Shown: in pieces, positions 1 to 6,863 of the stretch
How the letters are laid out: every line of letters starts with the position of its first letter
Position numbering within the stretch: position 1 is the stretch's first letter
NCBI GenBank assembly: GCA_013811765.1
Contig: JACCUO010000272.1
Location: forward strand, 1-9,379
Source: Thermoleophilaceae bacterium
GTDB lineage: Bacteria > Actinomycetota > Thermoleophilia > Solirubrobacterales > Thermoleophilaceae
Direction: 5' to 3'
DNA length: 9,379 nucleotides
Notes under the pieces: model-generated
What the model was told of the DNA's origin: nothing
The model's database searches: none
What the model saw: only the letters and a program-made list of their open reading frames with translations
Program-made: the position numbers and the translations under genes

Positions 1-2
1 AG

Positions 3-761
3 CGGCAACCGCTCCACGACCGATGCGTGGCCGTCACGCGCGCGCGGGCGCAGGCCAGCGGCCTGGCGGCGCGGCTGCGCTCCCTGGGCGCCGAGGTCGT
101 CGAGGCCCCCGCGATTCGAATAGTGCCCAGGCCGATTGAAGGAGAGCTGGCAAGCCACCTCGAGTCGATCGGCGACAACTCGCTCCTCTGCCTCACCAGC
201 CCAAACGGGGCCGAGCTCCTTTTCGCGGCTCTCGCAGCCACGGGCCGCGACGCGCGGGCGCTTGGCGGCCTGACGGTTGCGGCGATCGGCCCGGGCACGG
301 CGGCCGCACTCGCCGCCCACGGCATAACGGCGGATGTAGTGCCCGAGCGCTCGGTGGCCGAGGCTCTCGTAGAGGCCCTCGGCGACGTGCCGGTGGAAGG
401 CCGAAAGGTGCTCGTGGCGCGCGCGGCGGAGGCCCGCGACGTCCTCCCCGAGGCACTGCGCGAGCGCGGCGCGGAGGTTCGGGTGGTGGCGCTCTACGAC
501 ACGGTCTCCGAGCCCCTTTCAGAGGAGGCCCGGGCGGGGCTGCGTCGGTCCGACTATGTCACGTTCACCTCGAGCTCCACGGTCACGATGCTGCTCGAAG
601 CACTCGGCCCCGCGGAGGGACTGCCGGAACGGCCAAGGGTGGTCTCGATCGGGCCGATTACCAGCGCCACCGCACGCGAGTGCGGCCTCCGCGTGCACGT
701 GGAGGCCGAGCGCCACGACGTGGAGGGCCTGGTCAGCGCCCTGCTGGAGGACTCGGCCTGA
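3..761 (+). CDS. hemD: Uroporphyrinogen-III synthase, 5'-truncated by the window edge (possibly the C-terminal half of a CobA-HemD fusion)
   Basis: HemD cyclises hydroxymethylbilane with inversion of ring D to give uroporphyrinogen III, the last common precursor of haem, sirohaem and cobalamin. The two-lobed fold is recognisable: an N-terminal VTRARAQASGLAARL start of the first lobe, a TSPNGAELLF segment, AAIGPGTAAALAAHGI in the hinge region, then YVTFTSSSTVTMLLEAL and the C-terminal VSIGPITSATARECGL block. An internal GTG at 27 could start a stand-alone HemD, but it has no Shine-Dalgarno sequence. The frame stays open to the left edge and reads RQPLHDRC before it, resembling the PLxGRxVxVTR linker of actinobacterial uroporphyrinogen methyltransferase/synthase fusions. 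I therefore treat the gene as partial. The stop at 759-761 lies 55 bp before birA on the same strand, so the two may be cotranscribed. Family assignment is firm; the fusion is inference. Confidence 0.88.
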   Translation, partial: RQPLHDRCVAVTRARAQASGLAARLRSLGAEVVEAPAIRIVPRPIEGELASHLESIGDNSLLCLTSPNGAELLFAALAATGRDARALGGLTVAAIGPGTAAALAAHGITADVVPERSVAEALVEALGDVPVEGRKVLVARAAEARDVLPEALRERGAEVRVVALYDTVSEPLSEEARAGLRRSDYVTFTSSSTVTMLLEALGPAEGLPERPRVVSIGPITSATARECGLRVHVEAERHDVEGLVSALLEDSA

Positions 762-816
762 TCATCGCGCTACTCATGCCGCTGTCGCCCGACGCAGAGA
801 CACCACTATCCCCGCG

Positions 817-1536
817 ATGAGCGGGCTTGGCCTCCCGTGGGTGCACCACCGGGAGGCGGACTCGACCAACGAGCGCGCCAAGGCACTTGCCAACTCGGGT
901 GCCCCGCATGGCACGCTCGTGACTGCGGACGAGCAGACGGCCGGCCACGGCCGACAGGGCCGCGCCTGGGTCGGCGTTCCCGGGACCGCGGTTCTCATGT
1001 CCGTGGTCGTCCGTGACCTTGGGGAACGCCACGCCCTGCTGCCCTTGACCGCCGCCGTCGCCGTGTGCGAGGCGGCCGAGGCCTGCTCGGGGGCGCGGTG
1101 CGCCATCAAATGGCCGAACGACGTCTGGATCGGGGGGAGCAAGCTCGCGGGAATACTGGTCGAGGCGCGCCCCCAGGCGGGCTGGGCGGTGGTTGGGGTG
1201 GGGATCAACGTGACCACCACGATCGACGACTTTCCGAAGGGGCTGCACGAAATCGCCACCTCGCTGGCGATCGAGGGATCCAGGATCGGGCAGGGCTCGC
1301 GCGATGCCGTGCTGTCGGCGTTCCTCGAGGCGTTCGCCGCACTTCTCCGGCGGGACCGGGACGGGATCCTCGACGAATGGCGCAGCCGCGACGCGCTGCG
1401 TGGCCGCCAGATCGCCTGGGACGGTGGGGAGGGCACAGCCGGCGGCATCGATCACAGCGGCGCTCTGCTCGTCGAGACGGGCCGCGGGAAGGTGGCCCTC
1501 GAGGCCGGCGAGGTGCACCTGCGGGTCGACGTCTGA
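817..1536 (+). CDS. birA: Biotin--[acetyl-CoA-carboxylase] ligase, monofunctional (class I, no HTH)
   Basis: BirA makes biotinyl-5'-AMP from biotin and ATP and transfers biotin to the acceptor lysine of carboxylase carrier domains in the cytoplasm. The 239-residue product contains the family landmarks in order: DSTNERAK near residues 15-22, the adenylate-binding loop GHGRQGR at 43-49 (family GRGRxGR), KWPNDV at 98-103, GSKLAGIL at 107-114 with the conserved lysine K109, and GVGINV at 127-132. A small SH3-like C-terminal domain runs from about 195 to the end. There is no N-terminal winged helix, so it should not act as the biotin operon repressor. The ATG at 817 is preferred because the protein then begins just before the catalytic domain (LPWVHHREADSTNE). 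The frame is open further upstream but overlaps hemD. No clear ribosome binding site precedes it. Position 44 of the loop is His rather than the usual Arg. Confidence 0.93.
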   Translation: MSGLGLPWVHHREADSTNERAKALANSGAPHGTLVTADEQTAGHGRQGRAWVGVPGTAVLMSVVVRDLGERHALLPLTAAVAVCEAAEACSGARCAIKWPNDVWIGGSKLAGILVEARPQAGWAVVGVGINVTTTIDDFPKGLHEIATSLAIEGSRIGQGSRDAVLSAFLEAFAALLRRDRDGILDEWRSRDALRGRQIAWDGGEGTAGGIDHSGALLVETGRGKVALEAGEVHLRVDV

Positions 1537-1572
1537 ATCCGGGTTAGGCCCCTCGAGCACCGGCCTCCGTCG

Positions 1573-4086
1573 CTACGTCGCGTCGCCGGCGGGCTCAGGG
1601 GCCCCGGACGCCTCGCTGCCGTTCCGGGCCTCACGGCCGTTCTGGACCTCGGCACCGCTCTGCGCCTCGGCACCGTTGCCGCCCTCACCCTTGCCGCCCG
1701 CGCGCCCACGGCGCCTGCGGCCTCCGCGGCGCCTGCGGCCCTTCGGAAAGTTCCTCAGCAGCTCGCGGGCCAGCGCCGAGGGCTTGCGCGCCATCCGCAT
1801 CCGAGCCCCGTCGAGCACCTGTTGTGCCTCCGGGGTGTGCGCAAGCGAAGCGGCCAGTAGCGCCGCCTGCAGCCGGCGGTCCTGCTTCTTGCAGGCCTGG
1901 ACGAGCCGGCGGGCGTTGCGGGCGTGGGCCCCACCGGATGAGTTCACGAGCAGGCCGAGCAGGCGCTTTGTCTCAGGCCAGCGCGACACGGCGTACTCCT
2001 CGTGCACCTCACGGCTGTACTCGGCCAGATGCCACAGCCAGCGGCTGGCCTGGTCGCGGCGGCCGATGGGCCGTTCGGCGAGGGACTGGAGCAGGACCTT
2101 GACCCCTTCACGGCGCTCCTCGCGAGTCCAGCCACCCACGATCTCGACGGCCTCGTCGAATGCCTCGGGGTCGCGCAGCGCACCGACCTCCTGCAGCGCG
2201 CGGACGCGCAGCTGCGAATTGCGGTTGCGCTGCAGGCAGGTGATGAGGTAACGGCGACGCAGTTCGCCGGTGCTGTCGAAGTGCAGCATCGCCTTGGCGC
2301 GGCGCCAGTTTCCCGACGCCACGCGGGCTCCGGCAAGCGCAGCCCACGCATGCTGCTCTCCCCACGACAGGTGCTCGACGGCGATCCTCCAGAGCTCGCG
2401 CTCGAAGACCTGCGCGCGACGCTCCTCGTCGGCGGTCACGGGCACCACGCGGCGCTCGACGCGCAGCCGCCGACCGCGACCACGGCGTACGGGGCCAACC
2501 ACGATCGCGCCTCCCCGGTACACGTCGCGGTCGAGCAGGCTGTGAAGCGTGACCACGGGGTCGTCGTTAGGGGTGGCCGGGTGCACGAAGTCCACGACGA
2601 TGCCGGCCTCCTTGCCCTGCTGCCGGCGGGTCACGCGGCCCACGCGCTGCTGGTAGATCCGCCGCGAGGCGGTCGGGGCCAGGTGCATGCACACGGTGGC
2701 CCGGGGCGAGTTCCAGCCCTCGGCGAGCAGCTGGGCGTTCACGAGCACGTCGATCTCTCCGCGCTCGTAGGCGGCCAGCACGCGCGTGAGCTCGCGCTTG
2801 GGGGTCTCGCCCGACACGGCCTGCGCCTTGATGTCCGCCGCGCGGAACGCCGCAGCCACGTTGTGCGCATGGCGCACACCGGCGGAATAGACGACACCGG
2901 GGACGTCTCGGAAGCGCGTCTTGTACAGGTCGGCTACGGCGACGTTGAACGGGGTCTGATCCAGCAGAGCGGCCAGCTCCTCCTGGTCGAAGTCCTGGTC
3001 GACCTCCCCGCGGCGCAGGGGCACATTCGAGATCGAGCGCACGCCCACCCCGGGCGGGATGCGCACGCACCGCAGCGGGGCGATCACCCCCCGGCGCGCC
3101 GCCTGGGCCAGGTCGAACCGGGAGGTCTGGGTCGGGAAGAGATCGGTCACGTGGCGGGCGATGAGCGCCCCGGTTGCGGTCATGCCCACGAAGACAGGCC
3201 CGTGCCAGTTGCGAATCGCGGCACTCGTTTTCTCGCCGAGCGCGGTGTGGGCCTCGTCGCAGATGACGATCGAGTAGGCGTCGGAGATCTTGCCGGCGTT
3301 GCGCACGAACCACTGGTAGGTCTCGACCGTGACCGGACCGGTGGCGGGCGGCTCGGTGTCGCTGCCCAGCAGCGCCGCCCGCACGCGCTTCTTGTAGCCG
3401 CGGTCGGACAGCTCGCCGTTGAACTGATCTACGAGGTTGCGGCGGTGCGTGAGGATCAACACTCCCCCGGTACGGGACGCCTCCACGAAGCCGAGCGCCG
3501 CGACGGTCTTGCCGGCGCCGGTGGCGTGCTCGAACCAGAACCTCCGCGCGGCGTTGGAGTCCTCGGGCGGCGCGGCGGTGGCGGCCTCCTCCGCGGCCTC
3601 CTCCGCCGCGTCCCAGTCGAGCGGCTCGTCCTCGTCGGCGAGATCCTCATCGCCCTCGATCTCGACCTCACCGGACGGCAGCTCTTCGATGGCCGCCGCC
3701 GGGCGCGCCCCGTTGCCGCTCCCATTGCGGGCCGCCGCCACCTGTGACTCGGCGGTGAGGGCTATGAGAGTGCCCGAGAGCGCGTCCACCTGGTGGGCGG
3801 AGAGCACGGTGCCGTCCTTGAGCCTCGGCTCCTCCTGGGCGAGCACGCGCTCGAGCCCGAGGATGAGCGAGAACTCCCGGCGCCACGCCACCGATGGCTC
3901 GTCCCGGCCGGCGGCCATCTCCTTCATGGCCGCATCGAGGGCGCGGCGGCGCGGCGTTCCGGGCATGAGCGCCGTGGCAGAGTCCTCGCCCTCCAGCACG
4001 AACGGCTCACGGCAGAACTCTTCGGCGCGCTGGAAATCCGCGCCCGATACGGGCGCCGCCTCAACCAGGGAAGTGCTCTCAGCCAA
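1573..4086 (-). CDS. SF2 DEAH-type helicase with acidic insertion, helical C-terminal region and Gly/Arg-rich tail
   Basis: The predicted 837-residue protein is a superfamily 2 ATPase of the ResIII/DEAD-like kind. Visible motifs: Walker A ATGAGKT 188-194, motif Ia THRRNLVDQF 213-222, DEAH 277-280, TAT 303-305, motif V LLAEGWNSP 453-461, motif VI QQRVGRVTR 479-487 with its arginine fingers. A Q-motif-like LSAHQVDAL sits at 95-103, about 90 residues before the Walker lysine. The gap holds a low-complexity, strongly acidic stretch (135-178). Residues 1-90 match no domain I recognise. Residues 550-780 look all-helical, possibly HEAT-like. The tail 783-837 starts with GRRRRGGRRRR and ends in hexapeptide repeats. 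The start is TTG at 4086, six bases after AGAGG on the minus strand. Upstream in-frame starts would overlap tlpA. It converges on birA with a 36-bp gap. The substrate (DNA or RNA) and role are unknown; no nuclease or methyltransferase neighbour supports a restriction system. Confidence 0.85.
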   Translation of the reverse strand: MAESTSLVEAAPVSGADFQRAEEFCREPFVLEGEDSATALMPGTPRRRALDAAMKEMAAGRDEPSVAWRREFSLILGLERVLAQEEPRLKDGTVLSAHQVDALSGTLIALTAESQVAAARNGSGNGARPAAAIEELPSGEVEIEGDEDLADEDEPLDWDAAEEAAEEAATAAPPEDSNAARRFWFEHATGAGKTVAALGFVEASRTGGVLILTHRRNLVDQFNGELSDRGYKKRVRAALLGSDTEPPATGPVTVETYQWFVRNAGKISDAYSIVICDEAHTALGEKTSAAIRNWHGPVFVGMTATGALIARHVTDLFPTQTSRFDLAQAARRGVIAPLRCVRIPPGVGVRSISNVPLRRGEVDQDFDQEELAALLDQTPFNVAVADLYKTRFRDVPGVVYSAGVRHAHNVAAAFRAADIKAQAVSGETPKRELTRVLAAYERGEIDVLVNAQLLAEGWNSPRATVCMHLAPTASRRIYQQRVGRVTRRQQGKEAGIVVDFVHPATPNDDPVVTLHSLLDRDVYRGGAIVVGPVRRGRGRRLRVERRVVPVTADEERRAQVFERELWRIAVEHLSWGEQHAWAALAGARVASGNWRRAKAMLHFDSTGELRRRYLITCLQRNRNSQLRVRALQEVGALRDPEAFDEAVEIVGGWTREERREGVKVLLQSLAERPIGRRDQASRWLWHLAEYSREVHEEYAVSRWPETKRLLGLLVNSSGGAHARNARRLVQACKKQDRRLQAALLAASLAHTPEAQQVLDGARMRMARKPSALARELLRNFPKGRRRRGGRRRRGRAGGKGEGGNGAEAQSGAEVQNGREARNGSEASGAPEPAGDAT
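1611..1682. repeat. 18-bp tandem repeat (four imperfect units) coding the helicase C-terminal hexapeptide repeats
   Basis: On the plus strand four consecutive 18-bp units begin with CCTC at 1611, 1629, 1647 and 1665; a fifth, more decayed unit follows at 1683-1700. Because 18 is a multiple of three, the array stays in frame on the minus strand and encodes units of the form (Q/R)-(N/S)-G-(A/R/S)-E-(A/V). Such arrays change length by slippage or unequal crossing-over without disrupting the reading frame. The units differ at several positions, so the array is not recent. Confidence 0.65.
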
Positions 4087-4289
4087 TCGTGGCCTCTGTT
4101 CTGTAAGGAAGACGCAGGGCTGCTGCTCCGCGGTGGAAAAAGGGGCCGTCGCGGCACAGCGGTCCAGACGTCGTGTCGCCGCCCGTTGGTCTTTTCCCGA
4201 GGGCGGCGCGGGGGCGCAAGGCATCCAATGCCCTGCGTCTACGCGTATTACAGCACAAAGCCGTCGACCTGCAACCCTTTCACTCTGAA
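4087..4289. promoter_or_regulatory. Divergent intergenic region between the helicase and tlpA
   Basis: This 203-bp non-coding stretch must carry the promoters of both divergent genes. I see no convincing -35/-10 pair on either strand. On the plus strand there is a short hairpin, GGCAT-CCA-ATGCC (4220-4232), and an 8-bp palindrome TACGCGTA (4240-4247) running into TATTAC, a possible weak -10 element about 40 bases before the tlpA ATG. The promoter content is inferred from gene orientation rather than from a clear motif. Confidence 0.4.
4093..4097 (-). promoter_or_regulatory. Ribosome binding site for the helicase TTG start
   Basis: On the minus strand AGAGG is followed by six bases (CCACGA) and then TTG at 4086-4084. 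This spacing decides the start, because no ATG or GTG codon with a comparable signal occurs near the beginning of the conserved-looking protein sequence. Confidence 0.5.
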
Positions 4290-4844
4290 ATGCGAACCAT
4301 TCTGTGCATTCTGATTTCCGCCGCGGCAATCGCGGGATGCGGTGCCGGGGGCGATCCCAAGAGCGCGGCGCCGCCCCAGCGGGAAGCCGAGTCGGCCTTC
4401 GCAGGGGCCCCGGCGCCTCTGGCCAAGCTGCACTCCGAGGCAAACGAATTGATCGGCGGCGGGCGGGCGGCGTTCGAGGCCCGGTTGAAGGAGCTGAAGG
4501 GCTACCCGGTGGTCGTGAACAAGTGGGCCTCCTGGTGCGGTCCGTGTCGCGCGGAGTTCCCTTTCTTTCAGAAGCAGTCCGTCGATCGTGCGAAACGGGT
4601 GGCCTTCGTCGGCGTGAACGGCAACGACAACGACGCCAACGCCAGGGACTTTCTCGCCCAGTTCCCGGTGAGCTTCCCCAGCTACAAGGATCCCGACCTG
4701 AAGGTCTCTGCCTCCTTCAACGGCGTCGCGGCCTTTCCGAGCACGGCCTTCTATGACTCCAAGGGAGAGCTGGCCTATCTGAAGCAGGGCGGCTACGCCA
4801 CCGAGCAGAAGCTCGTCGAGGACATCGAGCGTTACGCTCGCTGA
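4290..4844 (+). CDS. TlpA/ResA-like thioredoxin-fold lipoprotein
   Basis: This is a predicted 184-residue exported thiol-disulfide oxidoreductase. The N-terminus (1-17) is a lipoprotein signal peptide: MR, a hydrophobic core and the lipobox IAGC with C17 as the lipid-anchor cysteine. A flexible Ala/Pro-rich linker follows. The thioredoxin domain shows VVNKWASWCGPCRAEFP at about 75-91 with the redox pair C83/C86 (WCGPC), a VGVNGND strand at about 107-113 and the cis-proline at P150 (AAFPSTAFYD). The length and the FxxxxxVSFPSYKDPD segment fit the TlpA/ResA/AhpC-TSA-like family, which reduces apo-cytochrome c or other extracytoplasmic disulfides. No ccdA or cytochrome c maturation gene is adjacent, so the client is unknown. 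The ATG at 4290 is chosen because it starts the signal peptide. It lacks a clear Shine-Dalgarno sequence. It is divergent from the helicase and codirectional with the galT-like gene 79 bp downstream. Confidence 0.87.
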   Translation: MRTILCILISAAAIAGCGAGGDPKSAAPPQREAESAFAGAPAPLAKLHSEANELIGGGRAAFEARLKELKGYPVVVNKWASWCGPCRAEFPFFQKQSVDRAKRVAFVGVNGNDNDANARDFLAQFPVSFPSYKDPDLKVSASFNGVAAFPSTAFYDSKGELAYLKQGGYATEQKLVEDIERYAR

Positions 4845-4876
4845 ATCGGGTCGAAGGGCGACACGCAGGTGGGGCG

Positions 4877-4902
4877 CGTCTGCACCAGACGGCTCCTTGA
4901 GC
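4877..4902 (+). terminator. Tandem short stem-loops after tlpA, possible terminator
   Basis: Two small hairpins follow the tlpA stop back to back: CGTCTG (4877-4882) pairs with CAGACG (4886-4891) around a CAC loop, and GCTC (4892-4895) pairs with GAGC (4899-4902) around CTT. No T-tract follows, so intrinsic termination is doubtful. The structure could equally be an attenuator or an RNA-stability element ahead of the next gene. Confidence 0.3.
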
Positions 4903-4910
4903 ACGCGATC

Positions 4911-4919
4911 GGCGGGGGG
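4911..4919 (+). promoter_or_regulatory. G-rich ribosome binding site for the GalT-like gene
   Basis: GGCGGGGGG ends four bases before the ATG at 4924. It supports this ATG over the in-frame TTG at 4897, which has no such signal. Confidence 0.45.
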
Positions 4920-4923
4920 CGAC

Positions 4924-5931
4924 ATGCCTGAGCTGCGCATCGACCCCCTGTCGGGGCTGCGGGTGATAGTCGCCGCCGAGCGCGGCGACCGTCCCGGGGC
5001 GTGGCTCACGCCGGGCCCGCGCCCTCCGATCGACCCGGAGACCGATCCGTTCCGCGAGGGCCATGAGGACCGCACGCCCCCGGAGCTCTACGCGCTGCGT
5101 CCCGGCGGGGGCGGCGCCGACACGCCGGGATGGCGCGTGCGCGTGATCCCCAATCTCTATCCCGCGCTGGTCGCCGGACGTGCGGATACCTCGGACCCGC
5201 TCGCGTCCGGCCGCGGCGATCCGGACCTGTTCGCCGTGCGCCCGGCCGGGGGAGCGCACGAGGTGATCGTGAATGCTCCTGAGAGCGTTTCATCGCTGCA
5301 CGACATCGGTCCCGCCGGGCTCGGCGAGGCGATGGGCGTGTGGCGCGAGCGCATCCGGGCCAACGCCGGCTCCGCGTACGTCCACGTGATCGTCAACGAG
5401 GGCAGGGAGGCTGGGGCCTCCCTGCCCCATACCCACGCGCAGGTCTATGCCCTCCCGTTCGTCCCGGCGGCCGTGGCCCGCGAGCGCGAACGGTTCACCG
5501 CGTACTCCGACCGCACCAATGGGCGCAACCTGCTGGCGGACCTGCTCCAGGAGGAGGTCCGCCGGCGCGAGCGCCTGGTGGCGGTGGACAGCGAGGCGGT
5601 GGCCATCTGCCCCTTCGCCTCGCAGGTGCCCTTCCACGTCCAGATCGTCCCGCGTGCGCCGGCAGCGCGCTTTGAGGATGACGGGGCCCTCGGGGCGTCG
5701 TTGCTGCATGAGGTCCTCGGCCGGCTTGCCACGGCGCTCGGAGGTCTGCCCCCGCTCAACCTCTGGGTGCGCACGGCGCCGCCGGGCGCCGAGCGCTTCT
5801 GCTGGCGGATCGATCTGATGCCCCGGCTGGCCCAGCTGGCGGGGCTCGAGCTGGGCACGGGCGTGCACCTCAACGTGCTGGCGCCGGAGTCGGCCGCGGG
5901 GCGGTTGCGCGAGGCAGAGCCGGGCGCGTGA
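4924..5931 (+). CDS. GalT-like HIT-superfamily nucleotidyltransferase (galactose-1-phosphate uridylyltransferase family) with altered metal ligands
   Basis: The 335-residue protein follows the GalT layout: N-terminal LRIDPLSGLRVIVAAERGDRP, FREGHEDRTPPELYAL, WRVRVIPNLYPAL (70-82), HEVIVNAPE, VNEGREAGASLPHTHAQ with the HxHxQ nucleophile motif at 169-173, FHVQIVPR and the C-terminal GTGVHLNVLAPESAA. The family moves a UMP or AMP between nucleoside diphosphate sugars and sugar-1-phosphates through a uridylyl- or adenylyl-histidine; here the nucleophile should be H171. The zinc motif CPFCxGHE of relatives reads DPFREGHE (D41, R44), and the later PDH histidine position reads PES (119-121). Exact activity is therefore uncertain, and I give no gene symbol. 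The ATG at 4924 is chosen over a TTG at 4897 because GGCGGGGGG lies just upstream. The stop overlaps the next start as GTGA, implying translational coupling. Confidence 0.8.
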   Translation: MPELRIDPLSGLRVIVAAERGDRPGAWLTPGPRPPIDPETDPFREGHEDRTPPELYALRPGGGGADTPGWRVRVIPNLYPALVAGRADTSDPLASGRGDPDLFAVRPAGGAHEVIVNAPESVSSLHDIGPAGLGEAMGVWRERIRANAGSAYVHVIVNEGREAGASLPHTHAQVYALPFVPAAVARERERFTAYSDRTNGRNLLADLLQEEVRRRERLVAVDSEAVAICPFASQVPFHVQIVPRAPAARFEDDGALGASLLHEVLGRLATALGGLPPLNLWVRTAPPGAERFCWRIDLMPRLAQLAGLELGTGVHLNVLAPESAAGRLREAEPGA

Positions 5932-6845
5932 TCGCGCTGACGGTGGTGATCGCGGTGGCCACCGCGATCGGCTTCGGTGCGGAGAACCGGATGGGGGAGC
6001 GTGCCGAACTGGCGGCGCGGCGGGTCACCCAGCTGATGCTGTGGGGCCTGCTGCCGCCGGTCGCGTTCCTCAACATCGCCGCGCTCGAGCTCACCGCCCA
6101 GGTGGGAGCCGGCATCGCGTTCGCCTACGCGGCCCTCCTGCTCACGGGTGCAATCGCCTACTTCGTCGGCACCTACCTGCTCCATCTGCCGCGGCCCGCG
6201 GTCGGCGCGCTCGTGCTTGCCTCCGCGTTCGCCAACACCGGCTACCTGGGCCTGCCGTTCAACGCGGCCCTTTTCGGGCTCGATTCCGTGCCGACCGCCG
6301 TGGCCTACGACGTCCTCGTCACGACGTTCGGGATTCTCACGATCGGTTTCTCCATCGGAGCCGCGTTCGGCACCGTGGCGGAGCGCCCCCGCGAGCGGGT
6401 CGCGGCCTTCTTTGCCCGCAACCCGCCGCTGTGGGCCTGCGCGCTGGGCTTCCTCGCGCCAGAGGCGCTGGCGCCCGAATGGGCGGTCGAAGCCTCACAG
6501 ATCGTGGTGTTCGCGATCCTGCCCCTCGGCTTCTTCGTGGTAGGTGTCACGCTGGCCGCCGAAGCCGAGGAGGGCGGGATGCGCTTTCCTCCCCCGCTCA
6601 CCGCAGCCGTCGGCACGGCGCTGGGCCTGAAGCTGCTGGTGGCCCCGGCGATCGTGCTCGCGCTCTCCCAGATGGTGCTCGAGGTGCCCGACACCTACCT
6701 GGTGCAGGCGGCAATGGCGAGCGCCATCAACGGGATCGTGATCGCGCACGAGTATGGCCTCGATCGCGGTCTTCTGGCGGCGGCGATCGCCTGGTCGACC
6801 GCCGTCGTCGTGGCGGCGGGCCTGGTGGTCGCCGCGCTCGGGTGA
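5928..6845 (+). CDS. AEC-family (auxin efflux carrier-like) permease
   Basis: This is a 305-residue integral membrane protein that is hydrophobic along almost its whole length. About ten transmembrane helices can be drawn, roughly at 2-18, 33-52, 60-83, 92-115, 124-148, 163-180, 188-210, 222-247, 255-275 and 282-303. Family signs are the conserved VLASAFANTGYLGLPFNAALFG block (about 96-117), with its small-residue-rich helix and Asn-Thr-Gly, and the FARNPPLWACALGF segment (161-175) that begins the second half after a short basic cytoplasmic loop (RPRERVAAF). AEC members are secondary carriers for organic acids, amino acids or related anions; the substrate cannot be read here. The GTG start overlaps the stop of the GalT-like gene by four bases, so the pair is probably cotranslated. 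The length is normal for the family. Confidence 0.88.
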   Translation: MIALTVVIAVATAIGFGAENRMGERAELAARRVTQLMLWGLLPPVAFLNIAALELTAQVGAGIAFAYAALLLTGAIAYFVGTYLLHLPRPAVGALVLASAFANTGYLGLPFNAALFGLDSVPTAVAYDVLVTTFGILTIGFSIGAAFGTVAERPRERVAAFFARNPPLWACALGFLAPEALAPEWAVEASQIVVFAILPLGFFVVGVTLAAEAEEGGMRFPPPLTAAVGTALGLKLLVAPAIVLALSQMVLEVPDTYLVQAAMASAINGIVIAHEYGLDRGLLAAAIAWSTAVVVAAGLVVAALG

Positions 6846-6863
6846 TGTAGGGTCGCCGCCTCC

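Noticed and set aside
556..816. Longer start for birA within hemD
   Set aside because: The extra residues are the out-of-frame reading of hemD (Arg/Ser/Ala-rich) and precede the normal start of class I biotin ligases; they are not a winged-helix domain.
733..1560. Long minus-strand frames opposite birA
   Set aside because: Shadows of birA with low-complexity translations and no recognisable motif.
1537..1572. Bidirectional terminator between birA and the helicase
   Set aside because: Only a 4-bp GGCC/GGCC pairing is possible and there are no T-runs on either strand.
2002..3747. 581-codon open frame on the plus strand, antisense to the helicase
   Set aside because: It is the complementary shadow of the helicase coding frame in GC-rich DNA. 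The translation is low-complexity Ala/Gly/His/Arg-rich with no domain, whereas the minus strand has a full set of helicase motifs.
4087..4443. N-terminal extension of the helicase frame up to 4443
   Set aside because: It would overlap the tlpA signal peptide and coding region by 154 bp, and its translation is Pro/Arg-rich without structure. The TTG at 4086 has a ribosome binding site.
5290..5868. Minus-strand frames opposite the GalT-like gene
   Set aside because: Shadow frames rich in Arg/Gly/His; the plus strand has an intact HxHxQ enzyme with family motifs throughout.
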